A stretch of 64,000 nucleotides of DNA from Nomia melanderi (GCF_051020985.1 NC_135007.1:14225501-14289500); one strand, 5' to 3'. Counted from the first letter of the stretch, positions 44,721 to 57,433 are shown. Numbers and translations: made by a program. The notes: a model not told the origin generated them from the sequence alone.

Positions 44721-45449
44721 CGATCTCTCATAGAAGCGCGTTATCTCACCGATTCTTATCTTCGCAACAATTCACGAATGACTCATTACAAACGTTACGC
44801 TCGTGCGTACTCGTCACCGGTCGATTCTATCGCGCGCCCCGCGAGAAATTGTCGAATTCCGCAGTTAACCGGTTAATTCGCGTGGCGACGATCGCGACCC
44901 GTCTACGGGCATTGTTACGCTCAATTGAAACGCCACCGCGGAACCGAGCGTGTAACGCGATCCGCTGGATCCGCGCTAGAGGATTTCAATTCGCCCGTTG
45001 ATCGCGACAATCGGCCGCTCGTCTCGCCGCTCCCACGCTCGCGTCCTAATTGGACATCCCGCGGAGATAAAACGATCGTCGCGTAATCGATGAGACGATG
45101 AAACAGGTCGATTTCGCGCTTCTGAAATCGATTCGACGCGATCGCTCGTATCTGCCGACGCGAGAATAGCCGAACCGGTTTCGATATTAACCACGGTGAC
45201 CGATAATACGAGGTTATCGCGTTAATCGCGTTGCCGATTCAGGAACGTCAACAGAATTTTGCTCCGTTCCCCGTTTTATCGGTCGATTATACGGTTTCGA
45301 CGTAACGCCGACGAAAAGTGGGGCAGGAATGCGTTCCGGTTCGCAATAGAGAATCGATTGTCGAAGGAGGATCGGTTCGAGCAAGGCTAGATCATCGTTG
45401 GACTTGAAAGAACAAGAGAACGATGATTATTCTTGGGAAATGCCTATAC
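44721..45449. other. CpG-rich non-coding DNA
   Basis: No exon and no element with two ends. A single GCAGTTAACCGGTTAA at about 44861-44876 looks like a lone family H terminus. Confidence 0.4.
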
Positions 45450-45669
45450 TTAACACTAGAACTACCGTACCAGTCGAAATGACTCTTTTCGATTTTTCTG
45501 TTTATTATTGATATCTTCGAAGCATTGAATCTTCGAAATGATTTTCAAATAAATAGCTTCATCTGGGTACTGTAATGAATGTCCGAAGAAACTGAAAATA
45601 ATCTATCGTTACAATTTTTATAGGAATTACATGTTAATCGTATTAAATGATCGGTAGTTCCAGTGTTAA
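45450..45669. mobile_element. TTAA element, family B1, well preserved
   Basis: It is 220 bp, starting TTAACACTAGAACTACCG and ending CGGTAGTTCCAGTGTTAA, a nearly perfect inverted repeat. It is a good reference copy of the family. Confidence 0.7.
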
Positions 45670-46249
45670 TCAGGACGCAGCTTAAGTAGGCAAATCGTAG
45701 CTGTGTCCCCGATCGTTAACGCACGCGCTGCGACCGGCCGGACAAAAATTTCATAGCCGATCGTGCGTGTAGTTTCTCTCCCCACTACTTTTTCGCTCGT
45801 TACAGACGATGGAATTTTACCTTTGACATTTGACACGAGGCCAACGAGCCGGAGCGCGCGGCGCGGCGCGTTCCGCCCAGGAAGCTTTCTCGCGCGAATT
45901 AACCGATCTGCAACGCGCTAATTAGAAATTACGACCGAAATCGCCGGGCTAGGGCACGTGTGCATTTCACGGCGAAACTATCGTCAGTCGTTTCGAATGC
46001 ACTTCCTGTGAATTGTTGACAATTAACGAAACTTCTAATGAAACTCGTGACCTTTTCGACAGTGGTCCACCGTTTTCGAGACAAAGGAGTTTTGTAATCT
46101 CAAATTTGTACCTTACCGTTGTAAAACGATGAATGATATTTATTATGAATATTTATTTATGAAAATAAGAATTCCAAGTATGGACACTTGAAACTACACC
46201 TTGCAGCAAACTTCTTCCAATCGTCTTACTGCAGTATACAAGCAGAACT
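45670..46249. other. Non-coding DNA, nothing recognised
   Basis: CpG-rich to 46000, AT-rich after. No exon, RNA gene or paired termini. Confidence 0.4.
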
Positions 46250-46866
46250 CGTTTCCTTAAAAAATGGAGGACTATTATCAAAAAAGTCACGAGAGCTTTT
46301 TATTTATAGATGCGTACTACAACATGCATAGTTTCATTTAAACCTTTAAATTCAGAAGTTCCTCACTAGAAATTAACATTTTTTGACGAAGCGAACAAGA
46401 TATTCTTTGAACACGATGTTCCGAACACGCGAGAACTCATTTCCTTCTAAAATGGAGGACTATTATAAAAAAAGCCACAAGAGCTTTTCATTTATAGATA
46501 CTTACTACAACATGCATAGTTTCATTTAACCCTTTGCACTCGGAAGTTCCTCACTAAAAATGTTTAACATTTATTAACGAAGCGAACACGATGTTCCGAA
46601 CACGCGAGAACTCATTTCCTTCAAAAATGGAGGACTATTATCAAAAAAGCCACAACCTCACTAGACATTAACCTTTTTCCCGAAGCGAACATGATATTCC
46701 TTGAAACTAGCCCAAGGGAAATAACAAGTACATTGAGAAACAAAGTTAGTTTACTCTAATATTTCTGTATCAAGGCATTATACAAAGTTCACCATTAAAT
46801 ATCAGATTTTATAGCTTTACCGTGTCAGATCAGGTGACCGAGGGTCGCCTGTCGAGTGCAAACTGT
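46250..46866. repeat. Tandem repeat, about 190-bp unit, with family A sequence
   Basis: The block aaaatggaggactattat followed by caaaaaagccac, catgcatagtttcattta and a family A left end (ccctttgcactcggaag at 46527) is repeated three times, the last copy shortened. The run ends near 46866 in a degraded A right end (ctgtcgagtgcaaactg). A single diverged copy of the unit lies at 6490-6570. Confidence 0.65.
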
Positions 46867-47814
46867 GAAATACAGATCTTTTTGTCCGATCTCTCTCGCA
46901 AGTGGTAACTGCGGTACATTTAGTCCGAGACGGTGTCGTACGTTGGGATCGCGATCCACGGTCGATGGTAACATCGCGGAGCAAACGATTCTAGGCGCCG
47001 ATTCGCGGCGTTCCGATCCGGACCAAGCAGGCGCGGCGCGCCGCTCGGTTACACAACCGAAAATGTCAAGACGATTTCACGGATTTACGATCCGGCACCC
47101 TCCCCCCCTTGTTCCCTCGGTCTCGCGAGTTATGCGCGTCGTTTCGCGCGAATATTAATCGGCACGGTAACTTCCACCTGAACTTTCTACGCGCGATCTT
47201 TCTCTCGTCCCCTGCACGTCGATGTTTATTAACTTCAGGCTGTATTTCGCGCAAATCAATGTTCGAAACCATGAAACAGTAATAGGATGGAATTGATTAC
47301 GTTGGGAATTGATTGCATCAAGCTTCCTTGTCCCAATATTTCACACACTGCATTATACAGGTCGATTTTAAATATATTTTATAGTTTTACCATCAAATCA
47401 AGTGAGAGTCTCTCGAGTGCAAGGGTTAATTTCGTTTTCATTATGTAAAATATAGGATTACTAGTAATTTAACAAATTAAGTGTGTTCGACGAATATACA
47501 CGTCATCAAGCTTGACATGACACTAATTTTTTTAGTGTGACTTATGGAATTTAGTGGTTTAAGATTACGCAAGGGGGATTTATGCGAATCCGAAGCAAGC
47601 GAAGTGTTACTTTCGTTGTTGACGTTGACAAACCGGCGATCGTCACGCTTGTCAATATCTCTACGTACTCGCCATTTGCACAACGCATACTCTTACAGTT
47701 TGGAATTTTTAGTATGAGTGTGACACGATATTGTCAGGTGTTAATGCGTTTTACTTGGCATTCGGCACTTAGTTACCGGTTTGATAGAGGAGAATCATAA
47801 AGTGACGTCTGATG
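46867..47814. other. Non-coding DNA with family A and H remnants
   Basis: CpG-rich at 46890-47240. A family A right half ends at 47428 (CTCGAGTGCAAGGGTTAA). A family H left end starts at 47469 (TTAACAAATTAAGTGTG). No exon is supported. Confidence 0.45.
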
Positions 47815-48090
47815 TGATATTTCTCAAATATTGTAGGAAATTTCCGAGTGTCGGTTGAGTTTAATGTGAAATTCAGTTTATCTAACGTAATTTTCAGAAA
47901 TATTGTGAAAAACTGTCAAGTGTGGGTTGAGCTTAATATGAAATTCAGTTTATCTAATGTAATTTTTAGAAATATTGTGAAACCTGTCGAGTGTGGGTTG
48001 AGTTTAATATGAAATTCAGTTTATCTAAAGTAATTTTTCAAAATATTGTGAAAATCTGTCGAGTGTGAGTTGAGCTTAATATGGAACTTA
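47815..48090. repeat. Tandem repeat, about 70-bp unit, four copies
   Basis: The unit cgagtgtgggttgagtttaa followed by tatgaaattcagtttatctaa and taatttttagaaatattgtg is repeated four times with few changes. Confidence 0.8.
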
Positions 48091-48787
48091 ATGAAGTTCG
48101 CTTCAAATTCAAGGTGATTTTTCAGAATATCGAAAAAAGACTTTGAATCGAGAGCTGAGAGAATAGAAAGGTTCCTGAATTCCGACGAGAAAAGATCGGC
48201 AAGAGATCGTGCGGGCGAGTAAGAAAAGATCGAAATTCGTGACGCTGTAAATTTGCAATTATAAGTAGTCTCCGAAGAAAAGAGAGCGGTCGATAGAGGA
48301 GGGGGAGGCACGCGTCTAATTGGAGATCGCGATCGAATCTCTACGGTCAATTTGTACGCACAACGAACGCTAATTAACGAGTTAATTAGCATTCGAATTC
48401 GAGCAAGAAAACGAGGCGCCACGAGCGAAGACGGTGACCGTGATTACGAGAGACGCGGCGTTTTTTCTCTTCGTTATCCGTCAGGCACGCGTCCCAGCCG
48501 GCGCGTTAATTATGAGCAATCTTCGGTCCCCGAGACTCAATGGTGAATCGAGGACGAACGGAGGAAAGTATTCGACACCGTGGAAACAAGCTCGTTAACG
48601 TACGATTGCGCAACGAGGCGGCGTCATCGGCGGATTTACCGTTGCGACGATAAACCATCCTTGAATCGACAGCCTTAGACTCCATCTCGCAGCGAGACAA
48701 TCTCTGCGGAATCTACCAATGAGTTTTATCCCTTAGATCTTTCAATTTTTCCATAATTCCTTTAAGTTAACTCTTTTGCACTTTATA
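48091..48787. other. Non-coding DNA, nothing recognised
   Basis: Mixed then CpG-rich. Open frames on both strands lack convincing starts or composition. Confidence 0.4.
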
Positions 48788-49231
48788 TTAACCAGTTAAC
48801 TGTGACAAGTACACACGTCATCGAGCTTATCATGATACTAATTCTTTCAGCGATGAATTCTTTGTTTTTTTTCACGTAAACATGTGATTCTTTTGTTTCG
48901 CTTTGACCTTTCATTAACAGAACTACCGAGCATTTAATACGATATGTAATCTCTATAAAAATTGTAACAATAGATTATTTTCAGTTTCTTTGGATATTCA
49001 TCATAGTACTCAAGTGAAACTATTTATTTCCAAAATCATTTCAAATATTCAATGCTTTTAAGGTATTAATAAATACGAAACAAATCGAAACCAGTCGTTT
49101 TGAGTGGTACGGTAGTTCTAGTGTTAAAATATTCTACGTGCATTCGTGCGTTCGATGAGTACACGCTCCATTTTTATTTTATTGCGAGAACGAGAGGTTT
49201 TTCCAACTAAATTCCACAGTTAACTGGTTAA
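48788..49231. mobile_element. TTAA element, family H, carrying a nested B1 element
   Basis: It starts TTAACCAGTTAACTGTGAC and ends CCACAGTTAACTGGTTAA, 444 bp, a near-perfect inverted repeat. The B1 insert (48914-49127) follows ctttgacctttca. The inverse composite at 37097-37538 has the same junction. Confidence 0.7.
48914..49127. mobile_element. Family B1 element nested in family H
   Basis: The left end TTAACAGAACTACCGAGC lacks a few bases (cacta) of the consensus. The right end CGGTAGTTCTAGTGTTAA is intact. The interior is typical B1 in reverse orientation. Confidence 0.65.
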
Positions 49232-50687
49232 CCCTTGGCATTGTCAGTCATTCGATTTGATATATAAAAATTACAAAGCTTCACAGAATATTAAACTGTA
49301 TAATCCATAAGCAAAATATGGGAACAATAACTTTGTTTCTTAACTTATGTATAACTCATCTATATCTCCTCTATATCCCACCTATTGATGAAAATGTAAA
49401 ATTTTGAATATTTGAAAATATGAATATTTGAAAATATGAATATTTCCGAAAATATTGAATATTTCTAGTCAAAGGCTTCCGAGTACAAAAGGAAACTTCT
49501 ACCAATTAAGTTTCATTAGATCACTGGTACAATAACCCCAAAACACTTCCAACAGATGATCCTCTATCACCAAGAGAGTAAACAATATCAACACAATGAT
49601 CAACACTTCCAAATCTCCAAGAGAATTAACAATTCCATTTTCCAAAACAAACGTCAATACATTCCCACGCCGAAAATTACAACAGTACAGCCAAATTCGC
49701 AAAGACAAAGTTCCGCCTGTTCCTCGTTGGAAATCGTAGCCGTTTGTTTTCTCTCTCCGCGAATTTCAAACGACGCAGCTCTGACGTTCCGCGTGGGCGG
49801 CGTTAGGGCCGGCGAAATTTTCCGGGAAAAGTCAGCGAACCCGGAGTACCCAGCGCACGTTCATCCGACACGGATGCTGATCGATGCGGAGCTTATCGCG
49901 GCCGCGTGCGTTCGCGCGGCTAATGCCCGCAGCGTGTCTCGCTATTGGATTACGCGGTTCCTGGAAGCGCTCCGTTATCCCGATGGAATTGTCTCCGCCG
50001 CCGCCCACGCTCGCGCTCCAGTTGGAAAAAGAGGCGATCGCCGAGTGCCGGAAACGGCGATCCGAATTTACGACGCTCCGACGCGCCCGTGAGAACTACC
50101 AACTGCGACGAGTCGATTAAGCGTCGCGCGTCTCAAAGCGCGAGAAGACGAAACGCGCGTAATTTCGTCTCCGCGTTCAAGACGCCCGCTTCAAAGGGAA
50201 CTCGATACATTGCGTTGCTCGGCTGAACATTCTGCAACATCGCGCTCTTAATGCATCGCGCCGGCACACGCTGCACGGCTCGCGTTACCGAACGTCGCGA
50301 CGAGGGACTCCGTCCGGGCCGTTCGACGGTTCGTTTTGTGCCGCGAAATTTATTCGCGTCGCGGATCAGACGGCGGGGAAGAGGTATTCCGGCGATCGTT
50401 CAGCGTTTAACGAGACGGGACTGGGGAAGGGAGCGTGGATACGCGGGGATGCCATAAATTTCAATGAATGCGATCAGCCTGCACGCTCCGGGAAATATGA
50501 GAGCAACGCTGTATGATTTACTGGTCTTCGGGATCTTGATGATTTCTGTGGCTATCGCGGGTACAGTGAACATGATTGCGACACGAATCGGGAATGAAAT
50601 GTTGCAATTGTGGGAGGTGGGGGGGACGGAGTGGGTGGCGAGAGGGAGTCGAAGCGTTCGGCAACGTTAGGCTCGCTTGGGATGTTT
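49232..50687. other. Non-coding DNA with a family A remnant
   Basis: Positions about 49228-49490 resemble a decayed family A element (TTAACCCTTGGCATTG to ttccgagtacaaaagg), sharing its TTAA with the preceding H element. Positions 49730-50460 are CpG-rich. The ATG frame at 50464 (68 codons, one hydrophobic stretch) is considered chance. Confidence 0.45.
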
Positions 50688-51580
50688 AAATAAAAAGTGA
50701 AACTTATCTTTGACTTTCGGTGAATGAAACTTTTATCTCATTCGTTATGCTTTTAAGTGACACGATGGAATTATGATTATAATTAATTGTTTGAGAAATG
50801 ATTCGAGTTGATTCGATGGTACGTCGGTAATTGACAAGAGGTTGCAATTGTTTAGACGTTCTCGGCGTCGCGACGTGCTCGAGACGTTTAACCCTTTGAA
50901 CTCTGTAGGCTCCAATATTGCACCAGTTGTAATACTAAATATTTTAATGAATCTTAAAGAAATTTCCCTACAATTATTCGATTTTCCACGCGTCCAAATT
51001 GTGTACTAAGAAGGAAAATAGATGATCGAAGAAATGTTATAGCATATCTCATTTTCGCTAGGGATACTATGAAAACTAATTGCAATTGCTGATAGAGTAC
51101 AACCTGGAGCGCCAAGGGTTAACTCAAAAATGAAACTTACATTTATCTTTCGATAAATGGAACTTTTATCATCTTATTCGTTATGCTTTGAAGTGAAAAC
51201 ACGATAGAACTACGATTATAATTATTTCCTTAATAATTAATTCGAGTTGATTCGATGGTACATCAGTAATTAACAAGAGGTTGCAATTATTTATACATTC
51301 ACGGCGTCGCGACGTGCTCGAGACGTTCAACCCTAAGTTTCATTGTTGAATTAAAGGCCATTCGTCGAAATATAAGTTTCATTTTTTATTTAACTTTCAA
51401 TAAATGGAACTTTTATCATCGTACTCGTTATAGTTTTCTCAGTAAAAAGACACAAACACGAATTATGATCGCAGCTACTTTAATAAGCGATTCAAGTTGG
51501 CTGCGCATCATTAATACATCATTAATTCGCGAGACGTTGCAATCGTGTCGAGGATCCCGATGTCGCAATTGTCCGAGGTT
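50688..51580. repeat. Three direct copies of a 200-bp unit, one interrupted by a G element
   Basis: The unit runs from gtgaaacttatctttgactt through cgattcgagttgattcgatgg to cggcgtcgcgacgtgctcga. Copies lie at about 50688-50890, 51123-51335 and 51370-51580; the third is most diverged. The G element lies between copies 1 and 2. Confidence 0.7.
50888..51122. mobile_element. TTAA element, family G
   Basis: It is 235 bp, starting TTAACCCTTTGAACTCTGTAG and ending CTGGAGCGCCAAGGGTTAA. It lies at the end of a repeat unit and matches the second copy at 61480-61683. Confidence 0.65.
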
Positions 51581-52138
51581 TACCGTACTTTTGTTTAGAT
51601 TCCGAAAGAGAACCCGTTCGTGTTTAACGGGTAACATTGAAATGCCGGGAACGCCATCTTCTTTTCGAAAAGCCATCGCCAACGGACACGTCGCTTCCGC
51701 GCCGTTCCTCTTTCGGGCCGCATCTGTATTCGCGCGCGGCGACGATTTCGTAACGCCTCAGACCTTTTTCGCAGAATCGCGCGCCGCGCGCCGCGGCGAA
51801 TGTTAACTAGGCGAATTCGTCAATTCCCATTGATGTCACCGTTCCGGCTGATTCAGAGGCGGCGCGGAACGCGCGAGGAATTTCAGCGGCGCGCCGCGAG
51901 CCGCGGTCTGGCCAGCGTCCGATGCGTCGCGTCGCGTCACTCCGCAAGGTACGCCGGGAATAAATGCCAGGGAAACGGCCCAGCCCATCGCGAAAAACGG
52001 CGCGTTTCATCGACCTCGATACGAAACGTCGAAAATACCCATGCTTTTATGGCGGAAATCGCAATCCTTCGGGGTTCTTGTACAAAGGAGATGACTCGGT
52101 TGATTGAAACTTGGAAGTTTGGTTCTCTAACTGGAAGT
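51581..52138. other. Non-coding DNA, CpG-rich
   Basis: No exon or paired termini seen; chance frames only. Confidence 0.4.
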
Positions 52139-52529
52139 TTAACCAGTTAAGTGTGGAATTTTCGAAAAATCTCTCATTGTGTGCAATAAAATCGAACAAT
52201 GAAGTGTACACTCGTTAAATGCAGGCCAAATGCACTTATGTAGATATATAGGTTAATATTGATGTAAACTTCATGGATGTGCGTGCATATGTATGGGTGT
52301 AGAGAAAAGATATTGAAAAAAGACGAAGTTTGTGTTGACAACGAAAGATATATATAAATTGTCATCGTTTAAAGAAACGTCTATACTTAAAATATATTCT
52401 AATGAGAAACTAAAGCGAAACGAAGAAGAATCACATGTTTGTCTCAAAAAATAAATAATCGTTGAAAAGGTTAGCACCATTGAGAGTTTTAAGATGACGT
52501 GTGTACTCGTCAAACAGTTAACTGGTTAA
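52139..52529. mobile_element. TTAA element, family H, long copy
   Basis: It is 391 bp, starting TTAACCAGTTAAGTGTGG and ending CAAACAGTTAACTGGTTAA. It contains more interior than the copy at 38087-38323 and no B1 insert. The words aggccaaatgca and aagatgacgtgtgtactcgt are shared with the other copies. Confidence 0.65.
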
Positions 52530-53841
52530 CCAGGAACACAGTATCTGCTGATAGTGAATATAATGATCTCCTTAGAAGATAATGAACAAGTGTAACAATG
52601 AATAGGAATCAATCTTGTATTAATATTTCTTGAGAAACTGCAATTCTGAATCATTGCGAGTAACCCTAGACATTAACTTCACGAAGACTGTTTAAAAATC
52701 CTGGAAATTCTACCAAATGAGATATCGAATGCTTAAATACCAGAATAAAGAAACTATTTCTTGTAGCTTCACTAGTTAAATCATCGTTTACAAACTCACT
52801 ATTTCAAACAGGAGATCTCAGGAAAATATCGGCATCAAAGGGTTAATTTAAAGATTCCCAAAGAACATTTCATTACCAGAGAACCCAGGTATCTCCGTTG
52901 ATCCGAACAAATTTTCCACCGGCGGGCCGATCGCCCACTGCGCGACGTCCGCTCGACGTCCGCCATTTTGTCCCCCCGCATTAACATAAATACCTGTCTC
53001 CGCCGATGACGCTATCCCATCGAACAGAATTATTAACGAGCCGGGTCCGTCATTGTTTCGGTCGCGGCGTCGTTCGCAACGGTTTTACCCAACGAGTCGC
53101 GCCCCTGCGACAAATCTCTCTTAATTTCCCGTGATTTATGCCTCCGCCGGTATTTATACCTCGATGCAGCCTCGGGCGGCAACTCCGCCGCTGTCTCTCG
53201 GAGATTTAGAATTCCCATTGTCAGAGGGACGCGTCTAACGCGCATTGTTCGCGTTATATTCTCGTGGATTCGCCTTTGAAGTCCTCTATCCGGCTTTTCG
53301 ACGCGATCATCGCCGGCGACGATGGCCGTTACACAGGACGTTCCACCAATTATCACGGTGTCTTTCCGCGAACGATATCTCGGCGTCGGCGCAACGGGAA
53401 GAGCAACGACCCCCTCGCAACTCAGACTCTCCGAGTTGGTTTACTAACATTTGCCAGCTAGACACCCCGGAGTGGCCGTCTATCTTAAGCACCGGGCTAT
53501 TTCGGCGACGCCGCGCTATAAGGATCCGACATCCCGATACAAGCGATCCTAGGCGAACGCGCACGACCCAGTGACGCGTCGATGCGGATTCCCGGCTGGT
53601 AGAGATGCCGCCGAGGGATGGGAACGATTACATTGCTTCCGGTGCTTGAAACAGTTATGGAGAATCTAAATACAGTCGTAACCGTCGCTGGGGATATTAG
53701 TTTTCAGCTGTGGTTTCGATATGGGATCGATGTATAATCGTTTCATTTGGTTTCAATTGTTCTCGGAAGACTTCCGATCTCCGGATGAGGCTATCGATAG
53801 AGTTATAGACATCGATATGCTTCACTGTTTAAGACGCGATT
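52530..53841. other. Non-coding DNA, nothing recognised
   Basis: AT-rich to 52860, then CpG-rich to 53600. Frames on both strands overlap one another and none is protein-like. Confidence 0.4.
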
Positions 53842-54094
53842 TTAACACTAGAACTACCAGGTTGAAACGACCAATTCCCGATTTCTTTAGAATGACTGCG
53901 AAGGTACATCTTTGAAATTATTGAAGAAGCTCATTTAGTAATTAACCCTTACATCGAGGGACAAAGTTATTTTGCTTGAATATTTCTCAAATTGATGCAT
54001 TCCACGAAATTTAATATTTAGTATCAAATTTTATAGTTTTACTGTATGAAATCAATTGGTGAGTCAGTGGCACTTCTCGAATGCAAAGGGTTAA
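53842..54094. mobile_element. Family B2 left part with a family A element
   Basis: Starts TTAACACTAGAACTACC at 53842-53858. A shortened family A element follows at 53942-54094 (TTAACCCTTACATCGAG to CTCGAATGCAAAGGGTTAA). A enters B2 just after agaagctcattta, the same site as in 31729-32121. The right side of B2 was not found here. Confidence 0.55.
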
Positions 54095-57000
54095 AGAAGA
54101 AAACTCAAGCTGCAGAGAATTCATTACACCAAACAATTCATCAAGCTTAATCACAAGTCTGAATACTAATTCTGACTTGTATAAATTATTCTTTCGCTAC
54201 TTCAAGAATCTTTAAGTATAATATTAAACTGTACTACAACTTCAACTTCCCGAGGTGTAAAATATATCGCATCACACATAAGAAGCTAATCAAAGGGACA
54301 CTTTTTACCCCACTTAACCTCAAAAACTCAAGATACCCTCCAGACGAGTGTCGACTTTTCGAATAGAAACGACTCATAGAACAAGATTACACGGCTACGT
54401 CTAATCCGGAATAAGTATTAACGAGAGAAATTCCATTTCCATAGACGACGATGATTTCTCTATAACCAACAGTCGCGTCTCTATCCCCGAGTCAGCGAAG
54501 TTCCGAGTAATTTCGCGCGATAACTCTCGACGATCGGTAGCTCGCGCTCGCCGAGGGTAGCCAAGTGATTTGCATTACTCCTGAAAAGTTACGAAGCGAT
54601 TCTGAGGCGCTCAAAGGACTCCGGGTAACCATTGAGTATGCCCCCGGTGCATCTTGAAGCGCCATTGTGCCGTCGACATTGCTCGCCGTTCAAATCGCCT
54701 GCGTTCCTCGAGAGTTCGATGCCTTTCAAGATCCGAGATTTCAACGGGCCCGTTGAAAAGTTCGCCGGACGAGGCTCGCGCGCCGCGAGTCAGGTACCCG
54801 CTCGCGGGCAAAAGGCTTCTTTCGGGCTGACAGAGATTTTTCATGTCCGCCCGGATTCTAAAGACGCCTTTTGTTGCGTCACGGCATCGCGCGCGAGATT
54901 AGTCACGGGATATTTCCGAACCATTGAAAACGGACAGCTTGTATCCCGTCGGATCGGGTTAAGGCCGCCGCTCATTGAGCTGTTCCACGGCCACGGAAAG
55001 AACGCGCGACGCGACGCGGTAGCCGAAGGGTCTCGTTCGAAAGCGGATCGCCGAGGAGCACGGCGGAGCTGAGCTGCGATGGACGCGAATTTAGACTAAT
55101 TGTCGGGCGTTCACAGCAGCGTCCTTACTTGGAGCTGATTAAATGAAACCGCTTGCTTCTTCATTTCGGCGAGATGAACTGTTTGTTTCGAAGACCAAGT
55201 CGCGAATAAATGATTTAATTATTTAAACAGTAAGAGATCGGCTTCTGTTTTTCCTATTATTTAAGCAATTGATGTATAATTTAAGTTCTAGGCACCTGGA
55301 AACTCGGTAGTGAGTTTCTCTCCTATTCTCCGTTTATCTGTTAATCGCTCGATTAACCCTCTGCGCGATTTCTGCTTCCTTAATTACAATTCATTAGCGA
55401 CAGAAGTAAATTTCATGCTTTTCTACGTTCACTCTGATGCTCTGCAATTGATGCTAGATGAATAATACTTCATTCCGAATACGAAGGATCAAGCGACATA
55501 AATGTAAAGGAATGTTTAGTTGTCTAGGGTTAATTACGTGTAATCAGTGTAATCTCGATGGTTCGGATCTTCGTAATTCGAAGTTTTCTTCGTCGAACCA
55601 CTTACTCGAAACCTTGACGAGATGAAACCTCCGTTGCTCGATATAAATGTTTGTCAAATTCTATTTGAAGTATCCATGGGTTTGGTATTGCAGCGCGACG
55701 CGTTAAATCGGATAATCGAGGTTCTACCGTACGTACATAGATTTCTAAGAGCACACGAGCGATCTTCGGATGTTCGTTCGTCGGAATGATGAGCACTGTG
55801 CAAATCGTCGATTTCACGTCGCTTGGCCGATCAAATTCGCGCCGCAGGAATTCAATTGCCCGTCGCCTATGAACTCGCGCGTCGTCCGCGAGACCAATCG
55901 CTAATTGATCATTTCCTCTCAGCGGGAGTCCTGCGACGACTGACTTTCCCGGCCGGAAAGCGACCTGGGATTCGTGGGACAGATTTCTCCCGACCGTAAG
56001 AGATCACGGACGATAATTCGGAAGAGAAAAGCGATCTTCGCGCTTAACGCTAACCGTATCGGCTCGTTTCCTGCCGTAACCAGTTAAATAACTGGCTGTA
56101 GAATAAGACAAACAAGTTAGGTAAAGGTTTTGTAGTGAAAACGGAAACAATAGGAGAGGCAAGGATTGAAAAACTGAGGAATCGGACAATATAGGAATCG
56201 ATATTTATACTGGAACTACCATTGGTCGAAATGACCAATTCCGAGATTCTCATTTCTTCATTATTAAAATACAGATACTTTCATGGGGAATTTCAAAAGA
56301 AATGCAGTAATAGAACGCTATTCAAATCTCAAGAAATCTGCTTTCCTAATCTTCCGAACAAATTATAAATGGCTCAGTCTTATTGCTCGGTGGTTCCAGC
56401 GTCAACCGTTCGAGTTAGCGACAAGATGGCGGTTCTCCGCTGCGCTGCCTAAAAGTTCGTCTATCGGTTCGTAGAATCAGATGCATCTAATTTATCCATT
56501 TTCCTTCTAATTATTCATTACTTTTATTACCCACTTAGAGCTAGAAACATGTAACGATCGTATTTAAAATCCGGTTTCGTAAAAATAGAAAAGCGTAGTT
56601 TCTACATTGAAACGAAAGAAGCGCGATTTTTCGGATTCCTGTGAAAATCGGTGGAATGCAAACGGTTAAAACTACATACAGGAAAAGGAACCTAGAATTT
56701 GAAATCCGGTCAGATGACCGGTTCTCGAGTACGGTTAGCGTTAATTGGAGGTAACCCGATGCCGATGACATTTCGAGGCGGGCGGTTGTAGGTGGACGGT
56801 CCGCGATCGGGTCGCCGGCCGGCGATGATCGAAGAAAACGGTGATTACGAGCGACGCGAGGCACGCGTAGGGAAAGGCGGGTGCGTGGAACGAATGCAAC
56901 AGGTCCGGGGACCGACGAGCGGGGAACAATGCACCTCCGACGTCAATTATCTCGATTGTATTCTCACGCCCCTGCAAATAGAAATCGCGACGCGGACACC

Positions 57001-57231
57001 TGCCCCGTCGTCTCACGTGCGCGAGATGAATTTTTTTCAGGGACAACGCCCGAGTACAGGTTTCCGTCGATTTCTTCGTGTTCCTTCTCTGTTACAGGTG
57101 TTGCAGGAATTCATTCATTGTTCGGATTTTTTCGTACCATTCTTGGTTGCTTTTGATTATAGAGAGGAACGTAATTAAATCTGGACGACTAACCTTAAAT
57201 TACTGTCGCTATAAACATTCGACACTATTAA
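54095..57231. other. Non-coding DNA with a twin repeat and a B2 relic
   Basis: CpG-rich at 54460-55090, 55830-56050 and 56740-57050. One copy of a 128-bp twin block lies at 55514-55641. A decayed family B2 element lies at about 56200-56405 (ctggaactaccattgg to gctcggtggttccagcg). Open frames on the plus strand at 54632 and 56792 are not supported as genes. Confidence 0.45.
55514..55641 (+). repeat. Twin repeat, copy 1 (128 bp)
   Basis: It begins gtttagttgtctagggttaa and ends acctccgttgctcga. It differs from the copy at 57577 at only about five positions, so it is far younger than the other repeats here. It contains the short palindrome cttcgtaattcgaag. Confidence 0.8.
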
Positions 57232-57433
57232 TTAATACTTTGCACTCGAGAGGTGAGTCACTTGATTTGATATAGTAAAATTATGCAGTCATAATATTCA
57301 GCTTTCTATAATGCATCCATATGTGAAATATTGATTCGTGATTTATGTATCTCATTGGTTGGTTTCGAAGAAAGTCTACATCTTAGACACGTTGAATGTT
57401 TCTAGTAGAGAGTTTTCGAGTGCAAAGGGTTAA
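57232..57433. mobile_element. TTAA element, family A
   Basis: It is 202 bp, starting TTAATACTTTGCACTCGAG and ending TTTTCGAGTGCAAAGGGTTAA. Confidence 0.65.

Noticed and set aside
50464..50670. 68-codon ATG frame with one hydrophobic segment
   Set aside because: Short, no family resemblance, and T/G-rich DNA easily encodes hydrophobic runs.
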